Assembly: GCF_052324685.1 (NCBI RefSeq)
Contig: NC_135225.1
Coordinates: 5,160,129-5,224,128, forward strand
Origin: Brachyhypopomus gauderio
Lineage: Eukaryota; Chordata; Actinopteri; Gymnotiformes; Hypopomidae
Length of the DNA: 64,000 bases
Direction: 5' to 3'
Shown here: positions 15,201 to 30,200 of the stretch, one piece after another
Layout: the number at the start of each line of letters is the position of its first letter
Numbering within the stretch: the first letter of the stretch is position 1
Position numbers and translations under genes: made by a program
The notes under the pieces: generated by a model
Seen by the model: the letters and a program-made list of their open reading frames with translations, nothing else
Database searches by the model: none
What the model was told of the DNA's origin: nothing

Positions 15201-18200
15201 GTGCTTATAGCTCAACACTCCTCAACACTCACAACAGTCCTGTGAGTTCCTTCTGGCCTCCAACTACCAAAATGAAGGTCTCTATGTAGTAAATGCCTTT
15301 ATGTGTTATGATCCAAGCTGTTGTCTCCTATTTCTGTGACTATAGTGATTTTGGTACCCTTTAATTGGAGCCTTCAAGTGCTATATTAAGGGAACATATG
15401 TTTACATACATGTTTGTATGTAGATTTGCATTCTGTACCTCAATTTGATGCCCCATGTGTTTAAACACAGACAGTGAGTTAGGAGACCTTTCCCAATCTC
15501 AAATCTTCTGTTTTAAGTGTTAAGTGCCCAGTGTTAAGGTGAACCTTAATTAAGGCAAACGGAAGGAAAACACTGTGTCGGTTAAAGGAGTTGGAAAACA
15601 CACCACCCACAATGGTAAATTCAAGCCATATGCTATCACACATTCACCTTTGTAATTATACAGTTGGCACCTTGAACTCCTAAATGTTGAGTTGGCTCTC
15701 TCATCATTACTGTCTTTATCTTCACACTCTTTCTTTTTTACCACTCTCTTTCTACACAGTTTATGGATGCACTGTTCTTTTGATCAGTGCCCAGTTTCAG
15801 GTCACAAACGGGCATCTCTTAACTTGTTTACTAATAGTATGTAGCTGCCCTGCAGTACCAATGACTGATCCTGTTGATTTGAAATATAATAGTAATACCA
15901 TCACCTATTCACTTTCTGGACACATTCTGTATGGTGCCATGAAGATCCCTCACCGTTTTCTCTGCCTTATCAACAGTTTCTGTTGCCTTGCATGCACAAT
16001 ACGAGCTACTTTGCAGGGTGCCGCAAAACACGTATGCTTAACACTCGTCTCTGTTACAAGTCTCTCCCCCTTCCCCTCTCCTCCAGACATTCAGTCTGTT
16101 TTTTGAGCTGTGCATTCAAAGCAAAGCCGGCGTGCCTTGTGAAGAAACCACAAATGTAGCACACACTCTGCTGCTGAAACACCACTAATGGAGGCGAACA
16201 GGCTGGATATGATGTGGCGGAGGGGAAGACGGCTTGTTCAGTGCTGTTAGATTATGCGATAATGAAGATTTGTTGCCTCTAAGCTTGTACAGCCCTAGTG
16301 CTAGTGGGGCTGTAAATTGTGAGGGTCAGCGTCCACAGAGACCCACCAGATCTGCAGCCCGACGAGATTTTCGGATGATTTGCTCAAACGCCGTGGAGTT
16401 CACAGAGGCCCCCCTGCTTTCTTCACTCTGTTACCATCTGCTTCGTCCTGCACTACTTCATCCAGAGCGTCTCTCTCATCATTTGACGTGTCTGTGTTTG
16501 GCTGGAAGTCCTGCATCGTGTCACAGCCATCTCGCTTGATGACTTAATACACTTCACACGCTAAATCTGTTAGCCGTTTCACTCGAAACCTGCATACTGA
16601 TCTTAACAGTATATGGCTTTACTTGAAATTTAGTGCATTTAACACTACAGCGCAGAGTGAAAGTGTGCACTTGTACATTTCAGATGATATAGTTGATACC
16701 AGCAGTGCTAATTACATAATTTTCGGGCTTTTTGAATTATGTTGCCTTTCTCTATGGAATGTCTATACCACGCTAACACTCAATTACTATACTGGGTCAG
16801 TAAAGTTTGCATAAATGTTACAATACAATACAAATACAATACAAACAATGTTATCTATTAATTGACTGAAGTAGGACGTAGGGTGGCCTTGGTGTGCTGG
16901 CTGCGATTGAAGGAATCTTTGGGGGAAATAAATGCTGTGAGCTAACTGAATGGAGCTTGTCTTACCAAGTTATATTCTGGTTTGCACAGTTACTACATCG
17001 ACAGGCGAGTGACTAAAGTGGAGGACTTCATGAAGACACGACTTCTGGATACCCTGACAGATCAGATCACCAAAGTGTTGAAGGCAAGTCTCTCTGCAGT
17101 TAGTAATCTGTGTTGTGTGTGTGTTTATACATATATTGTAAGTAGTAATAAAGTATATTAGTACATAATATAGTAATATAGTTATATATTACCATATATA
17201 TGCAGTGTATAAGATCAAAGAGTCACTGCTGCTTATTGGCACTTCCATATTATGGGGAGAAATGGGTCCCGCTTGCAAGTTTATTGCTGTGTTTTTCCCT
17301 CACACCAAACATCAGTGTTGTTAGTGTCTGGGGTGTGGAGGTAGTAAAGTCCCCCTTGTCTTCATTATGTCCTTGCCTCTTAATTATCCCACTGTGCTCT
17401 TTCTCTCAGGTGTGGCATCCTAACAAGCTGTAGTCAGTTTGATGGCGGGTCTGTAGCCGAGTGACACAGTAGGGGGGAGGGGCTTTGGGATGAAGAGGAG
17501 TTTCAGCTTACCAGTTAGACTGTGTGCCACATCACACCCTAAATGTTGTTGGAACATTCCCACTGGATTTATGTGCACGGTTTTACAGCACAAAGGAGAG
17601 CTCTCTCCCATGAGTCTTCCTCTCTAAATATGCAGCCATCCTGTTTTATGTATGTCAGACTCACATCTGGAAGAGTGCTCCCCACTAAGCAGGAAAGAAA
17701 TGGAAAAAAGACACTGGCTCCCTTCACAAATATCAAATAAATGACAGCATCTTATGCCCTGCTCTGAGGTAACGGGTCAGCAATTAATAGCCATCCTTGA
17801 ATATAATGTCAGAGCAACAGACACATTGGCAAGTGCTTTTTTTTTTTTTTGGTCTATTTAATTGCGCTTCCCACACTTATAAAAATATTTCCAAACAGTG
17901 TTACCATAGGCTCTATAGACCACTTTATGACAAAAGAAAAAAATATCTGTGTAAATTGAAGTGTGGTTTTGCCCTTCTGCAATGCAGCTTTAGGAGTTTG
18001 AAGAATGATCAGGTGGAGCAGTGTTGAATGGTCAGGTGGTGCAGCGTTGAATGGTGAGGTGGTGCAGTGTTGAATGGTCAGGTGGAGCAGTGTTGAATGG
18101 TCAGGTGGTGCAGCATTGAATGGTGAGGTGGTGCAGTGTTGAATGGTCAGGTGAATCAGTGTTGAATGATCAGGTGGAGCAGTGTTGAATGGTCAGGTGG

Positions 18201-21200
18201 TGCAGTGTTGAATGGTCAGGTGGTGCAGTGTTGAATGGTCAGGTGGTGCAGTGTTGAATGGTCAGGTGGTGCAGTGTTGAATGGTCAGGTGGTGCAGCGT
18301 TGAATGATCAGGTGGAGCAGTGTTGAATGGTCAGGTGGTGCAGCGTTGAATGGTCAGGTGGTGCAGTGTTGAATGGTCAGGTGGAGCAGTGTTGAATGGT
18401 TAGGTGGAGCAGTGTTGAATGGTCAGGTGGAGCAGTGTTGAATGGTCAGGTGGAGCAGTGTTGAATGGTCAGGTGGAGCAGTGTTGAATGGTCAGGTGGA
18501 GCAGTGTTGAATGATCAGGTGGAGCAGCGGTGAATGATCAGGTGGTGCAGTGTTGAATGGTCAGGTGGTGCAGTGTTGAATGGTGAGGTGGTGCAGTGTT
18601 GAATAGTCAGGTGGTGCAGTGTTGAATAGTCAAGTGGTGCAGTGTTGAATGGTCAGGTGAAGCAGTGTTAAATGATCAGGTGGTGCAGTGTTGAATGGTC
18701 AGGTGGTGCAGCGTTGAATGATCAGGTGGTGCAGTGTTGAATGGTCAGGTGGTGCAGTGTTGAATGGTCAGGTGGTGCAGTGTTGAATGGTGAGGTGGTG
18801 CAGTGTTGAATAGTCAGGTGGTGCAGTGTTGAATAGTCAGGTGGTGCAGTGTTGAATGGTCAGGTGGTGCAGTGTTTAATGATCAGGTGGTGCATTTTGA
18901 AGCATTATGTTTGCTGCTACATCAAAAGCCAACAATTTTTTCTTTGGTGACTACTGATTAAACTGTTATAAACCCATAATATAACCCATTTGGAGATTAA
19001 ATGAAGAGAATGATTCAGGAATTTTAGAGGAATAGTATATGACCTTTTGGTAGGTAATGCTGTATTGCAGCTAGTTATAATAATATTTTTTAAACAAATT
19101 ATTTGTGTGGCTTTGCAAGAAAGATTTATGTATATAATGCTTTTGTTTAACATTAGAGCCAGGAACATGCTGAGGTCACAATCAGTAGACAATGCATTAA
19201 GAAATCAGGAAAACATATGTTTATAGTTTTAGCTTATTGTTAAACCTGGACCAAGATTATGATGCATATTAGAACTCTTTCCCAAATAACACTGAACAAC
19301 ACAGGAATCCAGATGTGAAGAGAATCCAAAATTTAAAAAATGCACCAAAGCTTTCTTTGTCTTTTCATCATTTACAGCCTCTCTGAGTTACACCCCTAAT
19401 TGTTGAAGTGCTGGTAAACCCTTGGGGAGTGTTCACACTTGAGTCCGCACCCAGGACCAAGTCTGGGCTTGTTTGTGGGAGGGGTTGTGGGACGGGGAGG
19501 GGATTGCATAATTCTATGTGTCACTTTTCTGGCACAGGTTTGCAAAATCATATCCACTAGGTTCATATGTTTACTGCTTTTTTTCTTGGATAAAAATTGC
19601 ATACAGCTCCCATTTTTTTGGATAGATGGCATTTTACCATACAGGAGCACATGCAAACAATGAAAAGATTTTTAGTCATGCAGGTCAGCAGAGACATGTG
19701 TTCTTCAATATGCTTTCAGTACATGCAGAGTAAGCTTTCTCCAGTCATATTGCATTGTGGTTTTACTAGACATATACTAAGGCATATATAGTGATAACAT
19801 GGGACTATGATATGAATAAACTGCAGTCCTTTCCTTGCCATTACGACAATTGAAATGCTACAAGTCAAAGCAGTCACGTTCCAAAGTAAACTAATCACTG
19901 CAGCCCTATGGCACTAGGAACAGATAGCTTCCATACCTGCAGTGGACTGCCCCAGAGTTCACTAGAAATGAACCCCAGACCACCAGTTTCAGGAAGACCA
20001 CAGATCTGTGTTCTGCTCTGCTCCCGGGTTCAAAAATAGCTTTCACACTTGACCAAACATACCAAACTTGTGGAGAGAGCAGACCTGGATCCAGTCTGAA
20101 AACATCCTTAAAGTCCCTTCTACAGTTTTATAATTATGTACGTTTCTGATTAGTTTCATTGTAGTTACTAAATAATTCACAGATGTCATATTACTAACTC
20201 AAAATTAGTAGCTAAAAGTCATATTATGAATCCATTAGAGAATGTTTCATAGTGGAAACAAAGATTTTATTTATTCTTTGGAAGTGTGATTGTACACAGC
20301 ACCATACTCAGGGTTAGAATTTGTGATGGCCAAGTACACCACTTTGTAATCTTCTTTGTGGTCTTTATTACTTAAGTGCTCCTTCTTAAGTGTTCCACAG
20401 TGTCCATAATGTCTCTTCAGTTCTTCAGAGCCCTCTTAAAGTTTTGAACATTGAACTCAAAATTATGTAGGGCTACATATTTTTTATAAATAAACAAATA
20501 CATTGGGCTGTTTTGAGCAATTTTTTTACTCTATGGTGCTCCAGATAAAGTTTTGCCTTGAAAATGGAATTTAGATTCTAGGACTTATGGTGTGGGAGAT
20601 ATGAACCAAAACATAAAATGCTGCACTATAGCGCCACCATCAAGCCGATGTTTCTGTTTAAACAACTTTTACTAAAGGTTCTGTACTGTTGTCCTCTCAT
20701 TCACTTATTGGTAATTCAGAGAACAAATACCTGGCAGAGTCTAGAGCGTAGGATAACAGGATTTGTATTGCATGCTACTAAGATAAAATTCCTCTAATGC
20801 AAGCAATTGGTTGGCCATTCAGTATTATATCACATTTTAATTTATACTTCTGCATCATATTGTAAAGATTTTAGTGGTAGTTTTAGAAAATAAAACTTAC
20901 CACAAATGGAAATGCACAAACTAGCAAATAATCAGAGCATTACTTGCAATAAAAAATTTTTTTTTTTACTATTACTATACTATAATATACTATACTATAC
21001 TATTATTATATAAAGTTTTTTTTTACAACATATTATTGGCCTATTTTCTTTATTTACTACAACTAAATTGTTATGGACACCCTTTGTCTTTTTGCAGATT
21101 GTTAATACTCATGCCCCTGAGAAGAGGGTGTGGTTGGGTGGAGTTGGACCTGCCTGGGCTGGAGGCATCAACAACTTATCAGACACATTTGCTGCTGGCT

Positions 21201-24200
21201 TCTTGTAAGTACTGTATCATCACCCAAACTTCTATGCATTATTGTACACAGTTGTATATTGTTGTACTCTTTGGACTACTGTACATTATATCTATGTATG
21301 GTATAATGTACAGACAGCCAGTTGTTCCTGCAAAGTAAACGATGATGTGCAGCTCAGAACCAAACACTGATGTGAAGTTGAGGGTTCTTGAATTGCCATG
21401 GAGGGGTTTATTTACAAAACCATGTACTAAAGCACTCAATGGGATGTCACTTGTTTTATTACCCAGTTGCCAGATTCAACACCAAAATGCTCAGAACTAC
21501 ATAGCTCATAGTGAAGCACTGGTTGCCTATAGCATTGGTTTGTTGCACAAAAACAATGTACTTCCAAAAAGTCCCTACTGATCATTCAGAACTGATAAAG
21601 CAACAGAAAGAAAAGAGTAACCTGAAATGTTATGTTGATTTTTTACATAAAGAAAATAACCCTGAACATTTCTCAATTTTCTGCCAAACTCAATGTCCCG
21701 CCAAAAGGCAGCACAGGATAAAGTGACTATTATAGTTACTAAAGATCATAATACATGTGTGGTGCTACTCAGCTCTGATCACGGTTATACTCTTTTTGGC
21801 TTAGGTGGCTGAATACTCTGGGAATTTCTGCAATGCAAGGAATCGATGTTGTACTTCGACACTCTTTTTTCGACTATGGTTACAGTCATCTAGTGGACCA
21901 GCAATTCAATCCTTTACCTGTAAGTTAAATCTTCCATTGTAACATTACAACAGAACAATATAGTGTAGCAAGATTAAATCCATGGACAAGCAATTTCCTT
22001 AAATTTGCAAATATTACAGATGACGGGTATAACTCGGGTGAATCACGGTGCAGGCATGTTGCATTTGCATTACACTGGTCACATTACACTTAATTAGGCA
22101 CACATCTTATGCATTAAATATGTGTACAATAACAAACAGTATTTTAATTGGTAGGTGTACATTTATAGCTTTATAGGTAAATCATCTTGCCTGCTACTCT
22201 ACCTAGTGACTGGTTTTTGTATGCTTGTTTGTTTTGTTTTGTTGTGATTGCATTTTTTGGTGAAAATGTAGTGAAGATGCCCCTGTTCTGACAGGTTGTT
22301 ATGAATGCATCGTATGCAACATGTCGCTGAAAGTGTAAACAAACTAACAGCGATGGACATTTTTAGAACTGTAGCAACAATTATTGTAGCAACAATTATT
22401 AAGTACAGACACAATATTATGTTTCTGTTTTACTAAAGGAACCAATCAGTAAGCCTTGCATTAAAAAGAAAACTCCTGTTTTAAGGGCAAACAAATTAGC
22501 ACATTTACAATGGTTAAGGTTATGCCCTTTGCCTCACTGTGAAGCCCTTTCAGTCTCCTGGGCCACTGAAGGTCTGAGATGGTTCTCCTCAGTCTGTGGC
22601 CTAGGGACTTTGCAACCTTTCCCGTGGGACCTATTAGCTAAGATGAAAGGTGTTTAATGGTGTTGAATACTGGGCAGCTGATGTGAGGGGCGCTGAAATT
22701 TGAACCCTCTGTCAAACAGCCGAGGACAGTGTCACCTGGGCCCCCACTGGCCCCCAAACATGTGTGCTCCTCTGTGGGTGTGGAACAGCTAGACCCTACA
22801 GACGTGCAACCTGAGCTTCAGCCGCTCTGTAGGTAGATACTACAATGACATGAAGCACCTTCATGCTAACAGGCCAGAACAGTTTGCCCTGAGTGGCTCA
22901 CTGTAGAGGTGTTTAGAGGTCAGGCACCTAGAGAAAGCGTTAACAGAAGACTTCAATTAAAATTCTATTTTATTTGTGTGCTCCTACAGTGTCTTGGCTA
23001 TAAACTGTACAGTGCCAGAGGCTGAAAGCCCTTTTTTTAATGACAACATTCCCCATTGTTTTTTTATATGGGAGTAGTTTAACAGTTTTTGACTATAGTT
23101 TAAAAACTGATAAACATTTTGGAGTAAAGCTTACATTTTTTACATTTGACAGGGATTTTAAATCCAATTCCATTCTAGTGCCAGTTGGAAAAGTGGGCAT
23201 GGAGGTTGAACTATTGGTAGTTGAGATTTCAATAGGCCAGAGATGTGATACTGACATTGGCAGAGGTACAGGGAACTGAATTAAGCAATCAGTGCACAAG
23301 CTGGCCAAAGATGAGACAGTTCTACCTTTCATAAGAGCTGCATGACAGACTGGATGCAGGCTGCAGGTGGAAGTGGTTTTGTCCCAGCCCACTACCATAG
23401 AGAGGAAGCCTGCTGAGCTCTTCAGGCTAATGTCTGTAGTCCCACGATTTAATCCAGGATACACATACATGGCTAAAGGGACACATTTTTTATTAATTTA
23501 TAATCATGCCAAGATGTTATGATCCACCAATGACTCTCGGCAGTACAGAGGAAAGCAAGAAATATCTTCATTCTAAATTAGGCTTTGGAGTAAATGAAAA
23601 GAAAATAATTTTGGATTGAGATTTTAAGTAAAAAATATGTTGAAACGTGGATGAGGTTATAGAATACATAGCGTGACAACTTTTCCACAGCAGAACAGGT
23701 AATATTCCAGATTCCATCTTAGTCCAACTTGCTTATAAACGATCATCCTCAATAATTCAGCTTTGTGTTTTACTTTTGTCAAATCTTCTCATCTTGACCA
23801 GTTCTCTTTCTCAGTTCAGTATCTCTGGTGAGGCATAGCCACACCCCCTGCTAGGATCACAATGCTTTAAACATAGCTGGGTGTCTGTGGGAACTGCCAG
23901 ACTTCCCACTGTGAGAATTCGCAACAGGCCCAACCTGTCGGCCTGCAGAGAAATTTATGTCCCGCCCCACTTTCTTTAATCCTTCAGTCAAGCCTGCAGG
24001 GACGGCTGAAACCAACTCACTCTCCACGCTCTGGGTCTATCCCAAAATTCAGTCTCTTCCTAGCCCTTAGCTTATCATTTCCACTGTAATTCTACTTTCT
24101 TTCAGTTTCTCCCTGTCTCTGTCTTTTTTCCACATATGATGCAAAGGAAGGGACTTCATGGCCTTCAAAGGCTGCCATTGGGGTGACCTATGAGTAAGGT

Positions 24201-27200
24201 AACCAGATATCTTAGTCTTAAAGATTTTCCCAAAACACAAAAGAAAGTAGTTTAAACATTTTGAAAATGTTCAAAGTACAGTTTGAACTCTGCTTTTGGA
24301 GCTATTAGTCAATTAGTGTGTTTGACAAATAATTATATACTGCACATCCCTTGATCATTGATATAATTATACCATTACTATTATTGCCTGTTATTACACG
24401 AGGCTGTATATAGTTAACCTCTTAATAAAGTCTATATAACTACAGTTAACTACAGACCAGCAGTATTAGTTATGTCCTGTTTGGGCATTAATGAGGTTTT
24501 GGAAAGTCTTTCTAATTTCAGTTTACTATTGTAAGTGGATATGAGGTTAGTAAGTCATTACAATACTATGCCAAATATTTCAAATCACAGTATGCAGATG
24601 ATGACGAACCTGCATCTACATGACCACTAGAACTATATAAACCTCAAGCGTATCTTGCAAGTGAAGAGAAATGCAGTCTGATTTTCCTCTACAGTCTCAT
24701 TTTCAATTTTGGAGTATATTGACAAACATATTTTTGTCCTGGTAAACATTTGTACTTACAGGCTCACTTATTAATAAGGCTAGCTTAATGTAGTGCATTC
24801 CTGAGGTTTATTAGGTGCTTGGAGTCACTACCTGGTTCACCTGACCTGCCACCTTCCTGATGGCCACTAACAGGCAAACGCAGCCATCCGAGAATAAGCA
24901 CAATACTGGCACCACTCTCGCCTAATGTTTGAACAGCTTCATCTGATGATCCTGTAGATCTCTGTGGTCTAGACCTTAAAATGTTTAATTGCTTTTAGTG
25001 AGAAAAATTTTGAAATCTTAGTATTTCATCTATCATATGTCAAAGTAAGAAGAAAAGTTTCTTTAAAAATGTGAATGATTTTTAAGACCTATTTGGCTTT
25101 GTATGTGAGTTTCACAGTAAATAACGTCAATTTTGTAAACACACCCAACAGTACAGAGAGTGTGTTCTGGTAAGACAAGTATTCCACAGCTATACTGTAG
25201 CAGAGATCCTGTATGGTGCTTGCTGCGGGAGCAAATTAAGTTAAAGCTTCCCCCCAAAAAGAAGCCTTTAAATGTTGCCATATGCAAGATTGCATGGGAA
25301 CTTCCTGACGCACACATGCTGTTCCAAATCTTTTCAATTAAGTATTGAATTTGGGAACTGATGAGACAATTTAAGCCAAACCTACTGTAGCTTGACTGAC
25401 TGACAGCATGTTGATTCAATTTGCACAATTAATGTTTGTTAATATTTGTAATTACAAGGCCGCACTCTGTATGGTGAAGTCCCAGCTACAGTAACAGTTT
25501 TGTAAAACCAGGTCATGTTTTGACTGCAGATGTAAAAGGGGGAACATTTGCCAATTTTTATTCAGTGTGGTTGTGGCATTACTGTGGATTTCTACAACTC
25601 GGCGAAAATCACAAAATCCCTTGCATAATCCTAAGGTCCATTTAACCTAAGAACAGAAATAGACTTTGTGAAAGAGACCCTAAGGAAGAAGAATGAACAG
25701 TCTGGCTGCTGAGCCTCTGGTCTGCTGCGGCTCTTTGGTCTGTCTGTAAGAGCACACGTTTACCACCCAGACCACCTGGACTGCATACGGTGTGTTTGCT
25801 GCCTTTGTTTTGCTAGCAACCAAGATGGACAAGGAACTTTGACATCTCTGCGTTGTTGGATTGGTCATTCTAAATCTTGGTGCTGTTTGGTGAAATGACA
25901 GAAATAATCAGACTAATTACTGTAGTTATGTAAATTGTTACTAACATGATTTGTCACTCGTAATTGACAGCTAATTAACTGGTAATTAAGTGCTTAACTA
26001 CCTGGATGGATATTAATTCAGTTAAGTGCATGAAGAACATGTCCATGAATGTTTTGTTTTCAATATGTACTAATGAATAGGAATGTATAAAGTACAGTTT
26101 TTTCTCTTTGACACCAAACCTCAAACATTCATTATGTTGAATTCAGTGGAAGATTTTATGTTCAAAGCAAAAATACTTCTAGGTTATATAAGGCGAGGCT
26201 TACAAATAATATCTATAGTGTTATTTCTCCATTTTCTTTGGCGTCCAAGAAAATGTCTATTTCAATAAGAATCTGAAGCATTGCTAGGCTTCTTTAAGCA
26301 CTGGATGAAAGTGCACACGGTCCCCAGAACAGAGCAGACTGATATGAGACATGCACGTTACAGCTGTGAATCTCCATTTGTTTTTCACACTTTTCATCTT
26401 TCATTTTAGACAAATATTTCACTCTTACCACAGTGAAATTAAAGCTCTCTTTAACGTTGACATATACTGGGATGAATCGCGTGCCTCCTGCGGGCAAAGA
26501 AAAACTCTGCCTGCCCTTCATATTTGAGCCAGAATCTTCATGCATTTTTCTTCTTCTGCTACGACCTACTCTAATACTCCACCAAGACAGCATATATTAA
26601 CCTAACATGTGTGTTGACATGCCTGGCCCCAGTAAATATAGCCAGGAGGGCTTTTCTTTTGTCACATGTGCTGTATGTGTGTATTGGTGTTGCAGGATTA
26701 CTGGCTGTCTCTGCTCTTTAAGCGCCTGGTGGGCCCCAGGGTGCTGGCGGTACACGTTGCCGGCCTCCAGAGGAAGCCCCGCCCAGGAAGAGTGATCCGA
26801 GACAAGCTTCGCATCTATGCCCACTGCACCAGCTCTCACAAGTAGGTTTTCCCAGCATGCCCCTGAAAATGGAAGATGAAATGTGCGTTTGTAATATGGC
26901 GTGTCCTGTCAGCGTACCGCACCCGTTGCACTGGGGTAGGTGTGGCAGGCCGTCCGCACCTACGACCTGCTTATTTTTAAGAGTGCAAGACCTTGCCGTT
27001 TGACTGTTGTCGTCATAGTTCGGGTTCTGTAGCTTGAGAACACTGTCCAAAGTGGTTAACCTTCCTCATGTTTTCTTATATTCAAGACATTACTAAATGA
27101 CTAGATACCCATTCTCCCAGAGTGACTACTCAAAATTGAACAAGTATCAATTATCAAATATTCAGGAGCTCTTTCTACTGTCACAAAGCTGCTGAAAGGC

Positions 27201-30200
27201 AGTTGAAGCCTTTATCCCAGCTATAGCAGGTAAGAGGGTTTTTTTTTGGCTGGGGAGCAGTAGGATATATGGGGACAATAGGAGGGTCTGTCCCCAGACC
27301 AGATAAAAAATGCCACCATTCGCTTTGATGGTTATCATTTGCCCCGGGATGATGTGTATGGGGCTCGCTGGCTTGTCAGCAGCAGTGTAGACTTACGGCC
27401 CACAGTCCTGGGATCAGTTACAGGCTTGTCCTACGGCAGCTCCTCCTGGCATGTGACCTGAGCTTCTTGCACCTTCATCCATGGCTGAGGTTCAACCTAT
27501 ACATTATATGGAACAGTAATCAGGCATGAGAAATGCCCCCAATATCAAATATTCCTTTATAGCTTCAGCATGGACAAAAATGCTTTGATCGGTTGACATT
27601 GTCAGTAAGTACAGTGAACAGGCACCGATGAGACAGAAGAGGTCTTGATTAGTTAATTAGAAGTTACGGGGCCCATGGATGCTGTTTTATGGCCATGAAA
27701 TTGTTGGATATGGACAGCACATATCGGCTTGCAGGAGGAAACCCGAGGGCACAGACAACACTGCCAGCTTGGCCCAAGTAGAGCAAAGGAGAGAGAATTT
27801 TGGCTCCGGTTTGCAATATGCTTTTAAAATAATGCAGTTAAACAGTACCAACTAACTTCATAAGATGAAAGTACAGTCATTAAAAAAGATGATTTTTTTT
27901 TTTGCAAATTATTGCAAAGTGTTGCAATTCTAGCCCTTTACTTCACACTGAGGTTTTGTTCTATTAGTGGTTGGAATGGCTGGTTGAACAAATCATAGCC
28001 ATGTTTTAGCCGAGCTGTCTCATCAGAACACCCTTATCCAAAACAGGCATCTGTTGTTGTTGTTTTTTTTGTCCAGTCCTCTATCCTGCACCAGAGGCAG
28101 CATGGTTTGTGCTTTCAATATTTCCTCTGAAGCATCCACTGACATCAAACAAAATATTAAATGTTTATGTTTCCCATGCAAATTCTGGAAAAATGCATTG
28201 TTTCAAAGTCTTGGAGAGTGTTTATTGCCCTTGAATCTGTTTGTCTGATCTAATGCAGCCGGATGGGAAATGTCTGTCCAAGTTACTAAAGTCTATTAAA
28301 ACTGAGACAACACATACATATTAAATGTGGGTTATTCTTTTTTGTTCCTTAGTCTTTTTCAAATTTGTTTTAGTTTCATGAGGTGGTTTAGTTTCATTTC
28401 CGCTCATTGTATGCCAAGGTATAAGGATGAACGTGCATGAGAAACCATGGTAGTTGCACTCAGAGAGAATAACGGGCCGGTCTGACAAACCCAAGCTCTG
28501 ACCTGCTCTCACGTGCTCTCCTGCAACATGTGGTATTCACTACTTCTGTGTTGTTCTTGCTTTTACATTAAAGTCTCTTATTGGATTTTATCATGTTTGC
28601 TTCATCCTTTTGGAAGATATTTATCTTGGTTTAATATCCCTGAAGTCAGGTCTTCGCCAGTTTTAACCCAAAGTGCACTGCTCACGTTTAACACCCGCTG
28701 TAACATAAGCACTATCACATACCACACACGGAGCCGTTAATCTTCAAGTCAGATGCGATAGGGGTTTGATACTTAGCTGTGATAGAAAACAGAGTTCTTC
28801 GTTCTCAGGACCATCTCATGTCTGAAACACTTTCTCATTTGGCCATAAGCTGAAAATAAACAATAGCTTTTAAGCTTAATACAGTGATGCAGGTTTTGTC
28901 TGTATATGAAATTTTTAGAGCTGCATCTTTCTCTGTTCAACAGAACTACTGCATATTGAGTGTGTTTGTATGTGTGTTTTATATATACACTCTATTGCCA
29001 AAAGTATTCGCTCACCTTCCTCATTTTTACCTTCACATATGAGCTTAAGGTACATCCCATTCCTAATCCATAGGGTTCAATATGATATCCACCCTTTGTA
29101 GGTAGAACATCTTTAACTCTTCTGGGAAGGTTGTCCATAAGAGAAAAGATGAGGAGTGTTTAGGAGTGTGTTCATGGGGATTTTGACCATTCTTCCAGAA
29201 GCGCATTTGTGAGGTCACATACTGATGTTGGACGAGAAGGCCAGGCTCTCTGTCTCCGCTCTAATTCATCCCAATGGTGTTCCGTCAGGTTGAGGTCAGG
29301 ACTCTGTGCAGGCTAGTTAAGTTCATCCACACCAGACTCTACCATCCATGTCTTTATGGACCTTGTTTTGTGCACTGGTGCACAGTCATGTTGGAAGAGG
29401 AAGGGGTCAGCTCCAAACTGTTCCCACAAAGTTGGAAGCATGGAATTGTCCAAAATGTCTTGGTATGCTAAAGCATTCAGAGTTCCTTTCACTGGAACTA
29501 AGGGGCCAAGCCCAGCTCCTGAAAAACAACCCCACACCATAATCCCCCTCCACCAAACTTTACACTTGGCACAATGCAGTCAGACAAGTACCGTTCTCCT
29601 GGCAACCGCCAAACCCAGACTCGTCCATTAGATTGCCAGATGGAGAAGCATGATTTGCATTGCACTTGGTGATGTATGGCTTGGATGCAGCTGCTCGAGC
29701 ATGGAAACCTATTCCATTAAGCTCTCTGCACACTGTTCTTGAGCTAATCTGAAGGCCACATGAAGTTTGGATGTCTGTAGTGATTGACTCTGCAGAAAGT
29801 TGGCAACCTCTTTGCACTATGTGCTTCAGCATCCATCAGTTTACGTGTCCTACCACTTGTGGCCGATTTGCTGTCGTTCCCAAACACTTCAGTTTTCTTA
29901 TAATACAGCTGAGAGTTGACTCAGCTGTTTCACGACTGGATTTGTTGCACAGGTGGCATCCTATCACAGTTCCACGCTGGAATTCACTGAGCTCCTGAGA
30001 GCGACCCATTCTTTCACAAATGTTTGTAAAAACAGTCTGCATGCCTAGGTGCTTGGTTTTATACACCTGTAGGTGAGCGAATTCTTTTGGCAATATAGTG
30101 TATGTGTGTGTGTATGTGTGTGTGCGTGTGTGTTTGTATTTCTTTTCTCATCAGTTCATGTACTTGTGTCTGTTTGTTATTTCCTGCAGTCACAATTATG

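Larger units (their letters stand above)
17084..21097 (+). other. hpse2: GC-AG intron of hpse2
   Basis: The exon ends ...GTG TTG AAG and the intron starts GCAAGT; the next exon starts ATT GTT AAT after TTTGCAG. Only this cut gives the conserved peptide VLKIVNT. The donor AAG|GCAAGT is the strong form usual for GC-AG introns. The intron also carries the 23-bp minisatellite at 18003-18895. Confidence 0.9.

Noticed and set aside
15684..16106. 140-codon open frame in an hpse2 intron (+ strand)
   Set aside because: No known domain, Cys/Leu/Ser-rich intron-like composition, no splice or start context, and it lies wholly inside an intron.
23093..23470. 125-codon minus-strand frame in an hpse2 intron
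   Set aside because: No recognisable domain; composition fits chance in unique intron DNA.
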